64,000 bases of DNA from Anseranas semipalmata (taxonomy: Eukaryota; Chordata; Aves; Anseriformes; Anseranatidae): assembly GCA_013399115.1 (NCBI GenBank), contig VXAA01000116.1:320322-384321 (forward strand). Reading direction: 5' to 3'. This document shows, one piece after another, positions 1 through 14,000 of this stretch; within the stretch, counting starts at the first letter, position 1; each line of letters begins with the position of its first letter. The position numbers were made by a program, and so were the translations under genes. The notes below the pieces were generated by a model that saw only the letters and a list, made by a program, of their open reading frames with translations, was not told the origin of the DNA and did not search any database.

Positions 1-3000
1 TGGAGGTTGATATGTGGGCCTTGAGCTCTCTGGAGAATGTTTCTGTGTTTCCCTGTAGTTAGTGAATTTTTTCAAACCTTCCTTCTGATGATGACTGTAA
101 TTATAAAAATTTGAGAAGGAGGAATACTGATGTGTGAAATATTGGAATAGCATCGACTAACAAGAATTTTAGCTTGGTAGGATATTGGGCAGCGGTATTC
201 ATTTTTTAATATAAGTGGCTTTCCTGGTGACTTGGGAATCTTGTAGCCCCAAAATACTTTATTATACATCTCTCTATATAATTCTGGCATGGCTTTTCCA
301 GGGATAAGCATGAAGACATTTCTGCATATCTCAGAGGCCCTAACAGTTGCCTGTGTTCAGAACAAAACAGTGTTTGCATAAAGTGGTTTCTTTAGGGGAA
401 AAATACCATTTGAGAAATTGGTCTTGTTCTCTTGAGGGCAGTATTTTTCAAAACAGAGTTTGATGATTGATTAGCCAGAAATGAAATGAATTTTGTTTTC
501 TTGTTAAAACATCAGCTTGGATTTGAGAACTGAATTCCAGTTACGTTAGATTTTTATTTAACCCTTGGCAGGATGATGGTTTATATCTCATAGGTACTGT
601 AATGCAGTGGTTTCAGGACCATTTTCAGGATCGGTTAGGGAGAGATAGGTGTTCCAGAGCAGAGGTTGAGTTATAAAAAGTCTCTGAAGTGGCACAATGC
701 AAAAGCTAGGACATGTGTTCATTTGGAATGTAGCCTGGAGGTGTGGGTGCTCACCTTCTTCAGATTGCTGCAGTTGTGCTTTTTGTTGTCTTAACTGTAC
801 CTGTCATCCCACTGTATTAATACGAATTTCTGTCCCACTCAGCAGAAGACTACAGCAGGTTTTATTGTGTTCTGTAGAGTTGGTAGTGATCAATGCTGAG
901 GTCCAGTAGGCAAATTTCCCTGCTTCTGGCTTCACCAGATGTAATGAGTATAAAATAAAGGTATTTGCAGTAGGAGGACTGCATGACTGAAACAGCTTGA
1001 AGGTGGAAGTTGGTGGCACGATAGAGATCAGTCTTACTTCTCTGTGTCTACAGGAAGGGATTGGCTTTACTTGAAGTGCTGATGACTGAGAATCATTAAA
1101 GAGGTCAGAAAATGATTATTCTCAGAAACTGTGATTGAAACAATGTTACAGGTTACTACTGAGACTGCAATGCCATTGACATTATTCTAGGCCATGAAAA
1201 AAAAAAAAAGACATTGTACTTACATAAGCTTTAAAACACTTAGTTCTGGATTAGTCCCGTTCCAGGTTTCTGTGGTACAAATGTTGCTTGAGATTACAAT
1301 GAGATCACATGTATAATTCATTGTTTATTGGGTTTTAAGATCAGGCAGGTAAAATTGTCATAAAAGTTCACCGATCTGGACCCAAATTTTAGTTATGTGT
1401 CAGTTTGCTGATGATGGTATAAGGAAGAATAAATATTCTTCATTCACCTTGTTTGAAAGAATAGCTTGAATCCTATAAGCAAATAAAGTCTGCCAGCCAA
1501 TTTATTTAATTTTCTAAAGAAGTTGTGCTACAAAGCCAGAACACACTGTCATAGAGGAATGGCTTGGCTTAATAGATTATTGTACCTTGAACTCTTGAAT
1601 GTCACTTTTTAGTGATACTTTTGTGATATATTGGACAAATATATTTTGCTTAGAAGTAAATCATATTATTGGCAAAATTGCTGCATTTAACATATTAGAA
1701 TGGTTTTGTAGTCCTTAAAGAGAAAATGTCCTAATTTTAACGGCATAGAAATTTCTGTTGTCATTATAATAAGTTCATCATCTGTCAAGTTATGAAAGTA
1801 CATATTCAGCTGGCTGTTCAGAGCCACAATTAGGTCTGTAGTCAAAGTACCTGTGAGGTCATGTGGATAATATTTAAAGTAGTGTTCATTTGAGAGGAGA
1901 AGAAAAAAACACATCCTAGACAACCTCATAGCAGAAAGAGTTTGAAAATTTGATCTAAGGTAATTGGTGTGATTGTAAGTATGCACTAAATGAGAACACC
2001 TTCAGCCAGAGGAAGAGCAGAGAGGTACTTGTAACTGGAATCAGGACAGAAGCCACCTGACTCCATTACTGTCATCAGAGCAAAACATATTATTAGCGCG
2101 GCTTTTCCAGCTTTTTTCTGACATTGCAAGGAGAGGGAGAGCACTGCTGGGTTAGTGTTGGAAGGGCCCTACAGGTGAATCTGTTTGACTCCTTTGTTTC
2201 ACTGGATCCTATTTCAGTACCAAATAGATGTACACCACATCTGTATTATTGTCAGCTAAGCACTACATGTATTGTTTTATATTTGTCATGACTAAGACAT
2301 GCAATTATGGTCAGTCTTCTGGTTCATTAACAGATGTCAAATTCTTAAAGTTGATATTTTTGGTATGTTAGTTACATAGGTATCACTGCACACATTTACC
2401 TTTTACCAGTTTCCCAAGCTGTAGAAGGGATTTTTTTTTTCATACTTAAGTATGAAATTCTCTCCCCCCTTTCTTTTATTCATGAGTACTGTTTGTACTG
2501 CGTAAATAGTATGTTTTTGTTTTTCTAGATGTCTCTGCATTTTCCAGTGTTAATGTTCCGTTTATATTGTCCCAGATAGTTAACAGTGATGCTGAACACT
2601 GGAACAGATAAGATATCTAGCAAGGCATTAATTGAGAGTGTGATTTGTTAACAAGTTTGGATTTTTTTTTGCTGTCTCACAGTTCACACAATAGCGCTTG
2701 TATTCAGTGCAGAATTACTAGCTATAACATTTTGTGGTGCCAAGTATTAGTGAGGTGTCAGTTGGTCAGTAAGATTCAGCCTACTTAGTTGACATGGTTT
2801 TAAGAAAACATTGGGTACCATTGTATTTAATATTACAGAAGATGGTAGATCCAAATTCCTGTGTTTATCCTGTTCGTAGAAATAAATGCTCCCAGTGGTT
2901 TTTTATATAGCAGGCTATATGATACCATACTCTGCAAAGTTGTGTTGTTCTGACTACATTTGTTGGTGTTTTCTACACTTACATTTTTGCCACAGTTGTT

Positions 3001-5649
3001 ACTTTACTAATGTTTCATTACATTAGAGTTTACAGCTGTGAAATACATAGTATTGATTCTAATGAATATCTAGGCTTAAACTACTAAAATTAGTGCAACT
3101 GACAGATCAGTGCAAATCCTTCCAAAGGCACTATTCTAAATTTTGGTTCTGACTTGCTTTTCTGAAGAGATGCTTTACATTTGGATACACTCTAACTTTT
3201 GCCACATTGTTAACCTGTTGATGAGAGAAAGTCTTTTTAGCAAGGCAAATATATTTGGTAGTGATCCATTAGATTTTTTTCCCCTCTAGTCTGACAGTCT
3301 GAATTTTCGGTTATGAAGGAATTAGTGATAAAGTGCTCATCAGTTTCTTGAGGAACAACTTCCTGGAAGTAGTCAGGAAAAACAATGTTAAAAATCTTTT
3401 TTTGCCCTGACTTGGATCAAAAATTAGAAAGCAATAATAATAATAATTAAAAAAAAGCAGCTTATAAGTGGAGTCTATTTTGATGGGGAAAAAACAGTCA
3501 CACAGAAACATTTGGTTTAGTAGCTTGAGTTGTCATAAGATGGTCTCTCTTTTCATCTAAGCATCTTGTGACTGATAGGTACTTTCCCAGATAACCTCTG
3601 GTTGGTCGTGGAAATTTGTTTGATGTGCAAGAAAGCTGAACTTGCTTACTGTTACTATGAATTGCAAACTTTCAGCAAAGCAATGAAAGCAAACTGGTTG
3701 CATTTTTGCATAAGGTGAAAGTGAGCTTGAACTATGTTTTTAGGCCGTGAATTGCATGTTTTCACCCACCTGACTGTGTGTCTGTAATTCATGACCACCC
3801 TTCCCTTAACCGAGATGTTTCCTCTGCCAAGTGGAAGTCCCCAGGACTGACTTTGTGTAGCAGTTCAGAGCAGAATCTTTAAGTCAGTTGCAGCCAGAAA
3901 ACAGGAAAATAATCCTCTAACAAGCAGTGTGAGCACACTGGCATGTGGTGGAAGGCTATAATGAAGTCACTCCTGTTTACAATTTAGGAAAAAATACTCT
4001 GCTGGAGGTTCCTGTAACTTTGTTTTATTACTCCAGCTTTGTATGAACCTATTGGGAGACAGGTCCCTCTGAAAGTACAGATTGTGGGAACAAGTCTCTC
4101 CTGAGCGGTATTATTTTTCCTCTAATCTATACTATCTTACTAGTAATAAGTTTGTTTCTACTCAATAGCTCTTAAAAATTTAGTGAGCTTATTCATTTAA
4201 GGAATTGTTCCTTTCAGAAGAACTTCTTAGTAGCTGAAGTGAGCAATTGAGAACAGAAAATGGAAGTCTTGTTGCTGCAACTTGGAGGGGGGAAAGCACG
4301 TGCTTATGTTCATGTGTTCTGGCTCCTGGGTTTTACCCGCACGTGAATTTTCATTAGAGGTTTGTTAGCACCTTTTTCTACACATTACAAAGCATACTAG
4401 AATCCAAGAATGAGTTACTGCACCCTTATAGGGTATTTTACTTCCATGGAATTGCATTTTGAATATTTCAAGAAAAAGAAAGTAAAAACTTCAGTTAGGG
4501 ATATTGTAGTAACTGGGACTGAGAATACTAACAAATAGGGTCACCTCATGCAGTAAACAAATTCTTATATATAAAAATGTTCCTCTCATTGCATAGCTTT
4601 AAGTGGAGGCCTTAGCACCCCCCTTCTTTTCCTGCTAAAGGAAGCTCTTTTCAAAGAGAGAGTGATTCTAGAGTCCTAATTAATGTGCTGTTTTATTCGT
4701 TGCATTCATGTAGTTACTGCAGTCTGCTCTTCACACTGCTAAGCAATTACACTTTTCCATTTGCTCTCTTCTAAAGAAGTGCTCAGAGACAGTGCACAGA
4801 TTTAACTCAAAATGTGTGTCTAAACCGTATGGAAATAATTGTAACTGGACTTGGGAGAGTTCATATTTCTTTTTTTTTTCGAGGTGATAATTATTTAGAA
4901 GTATGGAGATGCAACATTTCTCCTTTCGATGATGCAAACACTAGTTTAAATATTCCCAGAAAGATGCCTATTGGCAAGTCAAGAAAATGAATGTTAAAAT
5001 CATCAGCCACCAGTGTCTTGATCACACCAACGTGGCTGGATGTACTGCTTGGGATTGGTTTGGGTAGTTGGGTGGTTGGTAGAACTGGCTTCCCTCATCA
5101 CAGCACCTCTCTGTTGTTCGTATGTTTCCTACCCTAAGGTTCAAATAGAACTGCAGTTCCATGGCTGGAGATAGTCATGAAGACTGGAAAGTTGGGCTGG
5201 CAAGGGAAGGAAAGACTGGAAAGTCTTGAGAAGGCATGTTCATGGCTAACAGTGGCGGAACCGTTCTTTAATATGGAAAGGGAAGTGCAAGTTATCAGGG
5301 AGAGCAGCTGTTACTTAAGAGGCTGTGAAAATGGGAGTAAGGGAACCAGTCTTAAGGGGTGTTATGGTGCCTGAGTGAGCATCTAATCAGTCTAAGTAGT
5401 TACTCCTGGGAATTATCAGCAGTCGAGAAAAGGGCTTGGAGTGCAGGAGAAGCTGCACTCCGTGTGGTCCATCTCTTAGGTCTTGTGGGTGCTCTTAGGC
5501 AGGGGGATGTCACAGAAACTTGAGATTCCTGCTTCTTACCTGTGCTTTTGAAAAGATAAGTGAATGAACGGAGATCTTAGAGGATTTTAGTAGCGCAGCA
5601 TATGGCTTTTGTCAGCATTTTGAAACATCCTTTTTTGTGACCCTGGCGT

Positions 5650-5923
5650 GTGTTCCTCTTCTTGCTGATACGGCGTTTGGGTATTGTGCTTTGCTGCTGG
5701 ATGTGTCTGGGAGCTGCGTGCTCCTCGACTCAATTACTGCTGACCTCCCCGCTGGTGCTGCTCCAGCGGCAGCGCCTCGCAGTGCCTGTTGCCTGGAGTT
5801 GTCTGGCTGTCTCACTCCCATCCCTGATGCGAAGCTGTCTGTTGTATCTGTCGTCTGTGCGCACCGTAGCAAAGCTTCAGTGGTATCACAGTTCTAATGT
5901 AAACAGCAATCCAGCATGCAAAG
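5650..5923 (+). other. possible alternative first exon of LRP12 (weak)
   Basis: An ATG at 5650 opens a frame of 91 codons plus one base, up to a strong donor-like AAG|GTGAGT at 5923/5924. The first residues are hydrophobic and signal-peptide-like (MFLFLLIRRLGIVLCCWMCL). One leftover base is the phase needed to join LRP12 exon 2 at 25386. Against this, the patch is G+C-rich and poor in stop codons in several frames and on both strands, the downstream part of the frame looks low-complexity, and it does not resemble the LRP12 N-terminus I know. A chance match is more likely than not. Confidence 0.15.
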
Positions 5924-8900
5924 GTGAGTGATAATGTTATAACTCTCTTGTTAAGCCCACAATACTCGCTTTCTGTTTTTCTTCTTCCGTTGTGGAAATC
6001 TGGGGCAATACTGCTGCCTGTAGAGCCCTTTCGCCTGTATGCCGTAGATGAATAAGGCTTGGAAAAAGGAGTATACCTTTCTCTCGTTGCTGTAGTGAGG
6101 AACACAGCCAGCTTTCCCCACGGTCTGTTGGAGCCACACAGCTTGTCTGCGGTGCCTTTGGGTCCATGAGGAGTTTTCCTGGGACAGGAGGTCCAGTATT
6201 CCAGACGTGCAGATTAGAAGGAGCAGCAGTGCTGCAAACTGTAGGGTGTAATGGTGTCCCCAGGAATGAGCCCCTTCGAAGTCGGGTCTGCCCAGAGTGT
6301 CGGCTTAGGGTCGTGGATGGGGAATGAGACCCCTCTGCGCTCCCAACTAACAACAAGGTCAGTAGCGCTCAGTACTGACTTTTTAGAATCGGGAGCATGA
6401 AAGGTTCAGCTGTACATCTGTTTTGAAATATCAGTTGGAAGCTTGGAGGCCAGGAATATGTACGTGAGGACCAAGTGGGTATGTTTGAATCGCTCTCACC
6501 AATTTTCTGGGACTCTCTCTAGTTTCTGGTTTTGCAGAGGAGGTGGACCTGAACTCTGAGTAGCTCTTTCAAGCTTTGCATATGAAAGAATTCACCATAA
6601 AGTGCAGTAGCTTTTAGAAATTATTAATAAACCAAAGTAAATCTGAATTTAAATTTTTAATCTGAGATTCTGTTTGCTGACCATACTGCACGTTTGGGAG
6701 CCAATAAATTGCTCAAAGCACTTAATTTGAAATAAACATCTGTAGTTTCTCATGCATGTGTGTTATTTAAGTAAAACGATCACATCAAACACTAGTTTTT
6801 TTCCAAGGGAGATGACGTATTCTGATGGGAAGGAGGGCTGAAATAGCTTTAAAGTTGGGAGTTGTGGCAAACAATTTATAAATTATTGCTATATATATGT
6901 AAGGATTATGGCATCAGATCCTTATTAAGCAACTCCTTCATGCCTGTACTGAAATGCTGTATACTTTGATATATTTTTGAAGTGTCTGAAGATATTTTAA
7001 TTTATTTACACATGTAATCGGGGTTTGTGTTTTGCAGTTCATGAGGTTCCGTTGTTCTGGGCCTACCCTTCTCCCTATATCTGGAAATCTGCTATTAAAG
7101 AGAAGGGATGCGTACTTAAATGAGATATATGCTTTATTATTACATAAAGGCAGATAAATAGAAATTTGAACATGTAGGCATTATGTCTGACATCGATCTT
7201 CTACTTGTCACCATGCTGTGTCATATTTCTTGCTATTTTAAAATTCTGTGCTTTTCTTTAAAAAGGGTGTAGGAGCAAGTGCTGAATTTTGTTAGCAGGT
7301 TGGCTTTTAATAGAGTGAAATATCTGCCTGTATACGTAATTTTTTAGCTGTTTATATTACAGCAGAATTAGTGCTTTGAGGACTAATTTACCCATTTCCT
7401 TTTCAAGCTATGTTCCTTAGAAAGGAAATCCGTAGCTGTTTAAGCCTTAGAACTTTTCTGTAGAAATACAGACTGAAGCATGTTGATAATTTATTTCTTT
7501 TTAATATTACCAAATACTGACCACTGCCTTAGCCCTTCCATAGTGAAGTTAGTCATTGACTTCATCTGTAATTCTGCCAATAGAAGTTGACAAAATCGAG
7601 GTAAACCTCTGGTTTTCTGTCATGCGTATGACTTTGAGTAAGTACTAATAAGTCCTGGGGCTGTTTCGATTATGTATGTACCTGTTTGGAGGGGGGAGGC
7701 TGTGGAATTTTAATCCAAGCTCAGCCTTGTCTTAGCTGTGCTTTGTTGTGATCAGTGTAAATTCTACTGCTGGCATCAGTAAGCTCAAAGTCAAATCAAA
7801 ATGAACTGCTTTTAAAAAATGAAGTAAAATCGTTACCTGCAGTTTTGTAACTATAAGCAAGGAAATTAACTTTAGACCTTAGGAATTTTCATTGGCACGT
7901 TTATTAATTCAAAATTATCTTTACAAAAAGCTGCATTTGAAAATGTTACCCACCCAGGGTTATTGTGCCATTCATCTCTGTTTTAGGTGATATACTTCAG
8001 AAAGCTATGCTTTTTTTTTTTTTTTTGCTTAGAGAGGACAAAGGACAACAGGAATGACTTGTACCATCACTTTTAGTTGCAGCAAGCCTAACAGTTGTCT
8101 TTCTGGGGACTGAAATGGGTAAAATACTTCAAGAGTGAATATACAGATCTGTTGAGAAACCACGCTGTCTTGGTGTCCCAACAGGACAGAATCCATGTAA
8201 AAGTCAGCGCTTAACCTCTGTGTACATCTGTAGATGATCCTGAAAGGAAAAATCAAGTAAATAGTCAAGTGGATAACAATCAGTGGTGAAGTATAAACAG
8301 TGCAAGAATTTGCAAGTATTCTGTCTTCCCAGTCTGCACTTCATCACAAATAAGCCATAGTCTTCAGTTTTGCAACCTATCTCAACTTCAAAGTACTTCC
8401 TAATTTTAGAAAGTAATATCTGTGTATACTATGAATACAAAATGAAGACTGGAAAACTCATATCATGAAATATTCCAGACTTCCTTTATAATTCTTTTCC
8501 AGAACTGTACCTCTTGTAGTGATACCCTCTTCCTTTTTTTCAGTAGTGAATACAGAGCAAAACCGATGTCCTTAAATTGTGGCTTATTATTGTTCATTGG
8601 GCAGAGTTGCCAGTAAGGAAGTGTAAGGGTTGTAGTCTGCTTTCATCAATGCACAAGTGTAACAGTGCTTTTCATGCAAATTGAAAGAAGCTCCATCTGA
8701 AAGAATAAAACTGCTTGTCAAATTTTGTTAATGGTATTAATATAAAATGCTAGTATCTTTGCACATAGCTATTTTCCAAATTGTTCTTCCTCCTGTTCTT
8801 CGCGAGTCAGTTTGTTTCACTTGTACAATGGTTAAATTGGAGTTTCAGCTGCTGTTTGAGGTTTTTTTCCTAGTTGACTGTAACTTCATATGTAGCATCT

Positions 8901-10639
8901 CTTTGTAAGAGAGCACTTGTGTATCGAGCAGTGACTTCCTGGTGCTAAACTTTCTTAAGAATAGGCTTACACTGGAAGGATACTGTTGACTCAATTGACA
9001 CCTAAATTTACTGTGCTTTACTGATACGACATGCTTGGAAATAAATCTGAGAGTATTTTTATTTTACAGTTTTTTTTGTGTAGTTGCCTAAAAGCTCTTA
9101 TTATCTGAGGATTAAGTACTAAGATGGAGTAATAACCCCCCACTCTAACAGTATTCCTGTGAAGTGTTCTTATTTACAGGGTAGAAGCTGAAGCACAGAA
9201 AACAAAAAGCTGCTCCTTAACTGTTCATGAATCGAGTCTGCTACTTCCCATTTTTTGTCATTTCCGACAGTGGGGAGCATTGGTTTGGCTTAAGTTAAGG
9301 CAGAGTCAGTGTGGGAAAAGGCAAGCTTATTAAAGGGATGAGAGGCAACAGGAATGTGACTTACTGATCTGAGCCTGTCTTCAGAGAAGTCTTTTTCTCC
9401 ATTCTCAGTGTAAGCAGACTAGTCTGATTACTTAAATGCCTGAAGCTCAGTAGTATGCAAGTCCTGAAGTGTGCTAAGCACATATATCTTGGAGGTTGGC
9501 TTTGAACCTGGAAAATTGCCCACTCAGGAGGGAAGATAAAGGGTGAAGAGTGATCCTAAAGCATTTAAATGCAACTGGCATCCTTTTGGGAGGGTGCAAT
9601 TGCTAAATTTTTGTTGTGGAACTGGAAGGAGGCTGCTTTGAGAGTGGTGTGTCTGTTATTACTGTGTTTAAAACTCCAGCTCCTATCCTTGTCTGTTTTT
9701 ACAAATGTAACTACCGACTGGTTTCTGTCATTCCTCAAATGCCAGTCCTCTTCTGCTCATAAGAAATACAGCCCATTGTATATTTAAGCTACTCTTTCTT
9801 AAGTGAATGGATGCAGTTTAGTGATGATCTGCTGCTGTCGCTGTTTAGAGACCTCCTTCAGACCAGCTATCTTACTGGGAGCAGAAAAGTAAAATGTTTT
9901 TTCTCAAGGGTTATAATATTCTATGCGGAGTTTCTGATGTGTTTCTCATTTAGTAGCAGGTGATTTTATATTGAAGCATTTGTGTTGGAACACAAGTAGA
10001 AATACACATTTTAATGAAATTAAAACCGAATTTTGGGGACTGTTACTCTTCTGCCAAATGTGCTAGAAATAGTCCAAAGCGTTGAGAAGTTGAAGGGAGT
10101 GTACAGATGCACACAACTGCTCTTATACTGTATGATCCATTGGAAACTAGTCTCAAGTTGATACTCAAATAGCCAGATAACAGTGAGGATGAGCAAACTG
10201 AGCAACTCAAGTGGCTTTGGGAGCATCAGTTTGTGAACTGGGTGGACAGCGGGTTGGACGGTAATTACGTAACTTGACCTTCAGCCATCTAGTGTTCCTC
10301 GGAATGGTTCTGGCAGGAGTTTTCTCAGAGGGAGAGCAGGAACATTTTGGTATAGTAACCCATATCTTTAATAAGATTTTTTTTAAGCTATTATAATTGG
10401 ACTGCAGCAAAAAAATCATAAGTTGTTAAAACTCTTAGCAGAAGGGAGGTTAATGTCTTACGTAAACGTGTGTAGTGAGAATGTTTTTTGGTCAAGACAG
10501 GAGAAATGAGAAGAGCTGAAAGAGCTTGTGTCGAGGCAGAAATGGAGATAAGGTGTACTAGGTGTAGGGATAGCATGCTGGAAAGTAATTATGAATGTGA
10601 ATGTCAGGGTAAATGGTGATAAGGATTTTGGAAATACCT

Positions 10640-11000
10640 GTTAGGGCACATTCTCCTCTCCGAGGCGTTCATTCCTCTGATTACACTGAAGCATATTTGT
10701 GCTTTTGTCATTGGAACTCTATCCTAGAGAGTGTGTGTGTGTGTCGGTGTATGCGCACTCCTGTCGCTCTGCCTTTTCCCTCCCCATGGGAGCTGGGCCT
10801 TTGGTAGGGTTCTCCAGCCTGCTGCAGCCTGAGGCTCGCTGTGGTTTCTTCAGGAATATCCCAGGGTCTGGAGGGGATGGGGAGCACCGTGAGGGCGTGA
10901 ACCCCCACTCGTACTTCTGCCAGTGGAACTGGCTGTGCATCAGCCTGAGAGCGGGAACATCGCAATTCAGCAGCCTCACACGGGGCTGGAGCTGAGAGGG
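10640..11000. other. G+C-richer intronic patch with short GT repeat
   Basis: This patch stands out from its A+T-rich surroundings, contains scattered CpGs and a short (GT)n run near 10731-10744, and is open in several frames on both strands. No protein family was recognised in any frame. It could be an enhancer or a transcribed non-coding element, or only local base composition. Confidence 0.25.
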
Positions 11001-14000
11001 ATGGTGTAGCCTCTGATATGGCCACGTTTATGAGATCTGCTTCGGTTACAGGAGGCGGCTTACATCTTGGCCTTTCATCTCTGTAGGGCTTTTTCATTAG
11101 GGTGGTAACATTAGGTAGAAGTGAATGGTCCAGTTCACACCTCTCCAAATGTGCCTATTTCAAGGTCATCTCTAACTTCTTTGAAATCTATTTGCTGTTT
11201 CAAATCGCTGTGAACTTACATTTAAGACATGAAGGTTCAGAGTGCTGCGAGACACCAAATTTGGCTTTATTTGACCCAGAGATAAACAAATAAACATCTC
11301 ATAAATTTTCTAGACATTTCAAATTTCTTGCAAAGTGCTCAGATTCAAATCATGATTGTGCTGCACTGGGGCACACGTATGTGCTTGACAGAGGAGCATC
11401 TGTACATGGTTGAATGGCTTGAGAAGGAAAGAAGGATGTAGTTCGAATTCTGCATTACGAACGTAGATAGCAATGTAAAGCTGAAGGATGCGGGACTTCT
11501 CTTGCATGCTTAGAGTTACTGTAATGTAATAAAACTTGGAATTTTGTGACCCATATGATATAAGACTTCTTACTGGCTCTATTGAGGGTAAGCACAGAAA
11601 GTGCATTTAAGGTTTTACAAACAACCTTCATTGTATACTTTGGCATCTACGAGTCATTGTGATCATTTAATTTCTGTAAGAAATAATAGCCTTTCAAAAA
11701 AAAAGACAAGTTTTCCAGTGGTGATTTCTGTGTCTCAGGGATGCAGTTTCACAGCAGGGAAATGATATACCTAGGTGTTTAGAAACAAACTCAGGTCTGC
11801 CCTCTTTGACGTAGTTACACATGCTATGGCTGTCTTGAAAGCCTGCTGTACTCTGCTGAATTACAGCTGCCTGCACGGGCTGTCAAGTCAACGGCTTATT
11901 CAGCTCTACAGAAATGGTTTCTTTGCTTCATTTTGCAATCGTGGAGCCATAGTACTATCCAACAGTCTCTTGTTTCTAGGTCCTGGTAGTAGAAGATTGT
12001 TTATCTTTTTTAATTACTGTGAATCCCCATGGCAAGAGGCTCCAGAACCCTGCAGTACTTTCCAATGTGAAGAGAAATATTCTGGCTGTCACATGCACTT
12101 CTTTTCATTGCATATAGAGGTGGCAGTGTTAACCATCTCTCTTTGTATTGCAACTACTATTTTACAGCTGTTTTCACACAACATCTCCTGTCTCTATAGC
12201 TACCTCCAACACAATATAATTCAGACTTTCCTGAATGCTTCCCGATGTTTCCAAGGGACAGACCTTTACATTTGGTGTGCAGAAGTTTGAACTTTGATTT
12301 GGGTGATTTGGGGAAGAGAAGGAAGGCGAGGGAGAATGAGGAATGTTAGCACTGAGGAGCTCTTAATCAAAGTTCTGTTTCACTTGGTTTTACTGTCCTG
12401 TTGATCTACAGTGGTTCTTTACTGATAGCTTTCTCACTTATTAACACTACTGAGGTTTGTCCATTTTTTCTCTTGTGCTTCCCACCACCTGGGTAGATGT
12501 CTACATGGGATGCACAAAGCTGTCATATTTGCTTTCCTCAAACGTTCTTGCCTCTGCTGTGGTTCCTATAAAGCACTGCCATCTGATTATATTTTGGCAC
12601 CTAGTGGGCTGGGATTTCCAATTGTTTTATCTATTTCGCTTTTTTATTGTCTGTTCCTTTTCCTGCTAAAATATAACATGCACAGTTTTCACAAAGCAGT
12701 GAGCTCTGTGGGGCAATAGTTGCTTTTCTTGTTTGTACAGTTCCTGATGCAATAAAGCTATAATCATGATAAATGCTTATTTGTGCTTTTATGAAAAAAA
12801 TCGGTAGTATGTTATTGTGTTTTACAGATACCATGAACTAAGTAGAGGGGAATCTAAACTTTTTGCAAATTCATTTTTGCAGATGTCATTTCAGACACTG
12901 CATAGTTTCTGAAGTCAAAGGTGTTAAACTCTATCTCATAATGTGCAAGGTACAGCACCAGCATCTTTCTTGCAGGACAAGAATCGCAATATTAACAGCA
13001 GGAGAGAAGGAGAGAAAAAGAAATCTGCTTTCCAAAGACGGGGAAATAAATACTGGTTTGAGTCTTGGAGATTTATACCTGTTCTCTGTTGTTTTAAGTA
13101 TATAAATACATGTAGACTAATTCTAGACTTTTGAAAATACTCGAGGAGCTCCTCAAATACACTATTTTAGAATCAATGACTTGTGCAGTCATAGCTGTAA
13201 GAGTTTTTAGAAGGGTACGTGGGTCTTACATGAAACACTGGAGAGAAAATAAGTTTTACTGGATTATAAATTTTACTGGATATTTCCCTTGTTATGTGTT
13301 TGTTTTTATGAAACTAATGTGCTTTCAACAAAAGAATGCAAAAGTAGCGAGGCTGCCACATACAGAATTCTTACATGGGTGTTGCATGTACTCGTGCAAG
13401 TGTGTGCACACGTGTTTGTACCAGGAGTGTGCCTTGGCTATTTAAGATATTAAGAAAATCAATTTCATATATTGTAGGCAATCTATCTAACTATCTGACT
13501 AAACAATCTAACTAATGTCTGTCTTCTCTCGAACAGAAGCAATTCACAGTGCGTTTTGAGGAATGCAGCATGTTATGACTGGCAACCTACAGCAAATTCA
13601 GCTCATATTCTCCCTAAGTCCTGAGGATATTTAATAAACAGCATAGTTTAGGCAAGTCTAGAAAATTATTGTAGCTAATTAATAGCCTTTTCTATCACAG
13701 TGATGGAGATTTTGAAGCTGACAACTGTAGAGAAACAACTACATGGATTGAATGTCTTTTTATTAGTGAGAATGGAAATATCTACATGTTGTGGTTCCCT
13801 CGAAACTCAGTGACATCTCCATTTCTATCTGCTATTAAAATATACAATGGCATGAATTTTGCATGTGGGTGTTTGCACAAAATTAACAAAAAGCCTTGTT
13901 TTACAGAGATTGAAGGCATAGGCGAGAAGTGTGTTCCCTCAGGGGTTTTTCCCTCCTTTGCCTCTGCTTTTTACCATGTTGTTGCAGTCCGTGTGAACAG

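Noticed and set aside
2139..2215. Possible CR1-like wording (GTTGGAAGGGCCCTACAGG)
   Set aside because: It resembles the reverse of a CR1 tail for only a few bases, with no continuing match on either side.
5937..6356. 139-codon minus-strand open frame
   Set aside because: No recognisable family or splice context, and it overlaps open frames on the other strand. Probably composition-driven chance.
9150..9210. Possible MIR-like core near TTATTTACAGGGTAGAAGCTG
   Set aside because: Only one short block resembles the MIR core. Too short and diverged to call by eye.
10708..11148. 146-codon minus-strand open frame
   Set aside because: It sits in the G+C-richer patch where several frames are open. 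The translation matches nothing I know.
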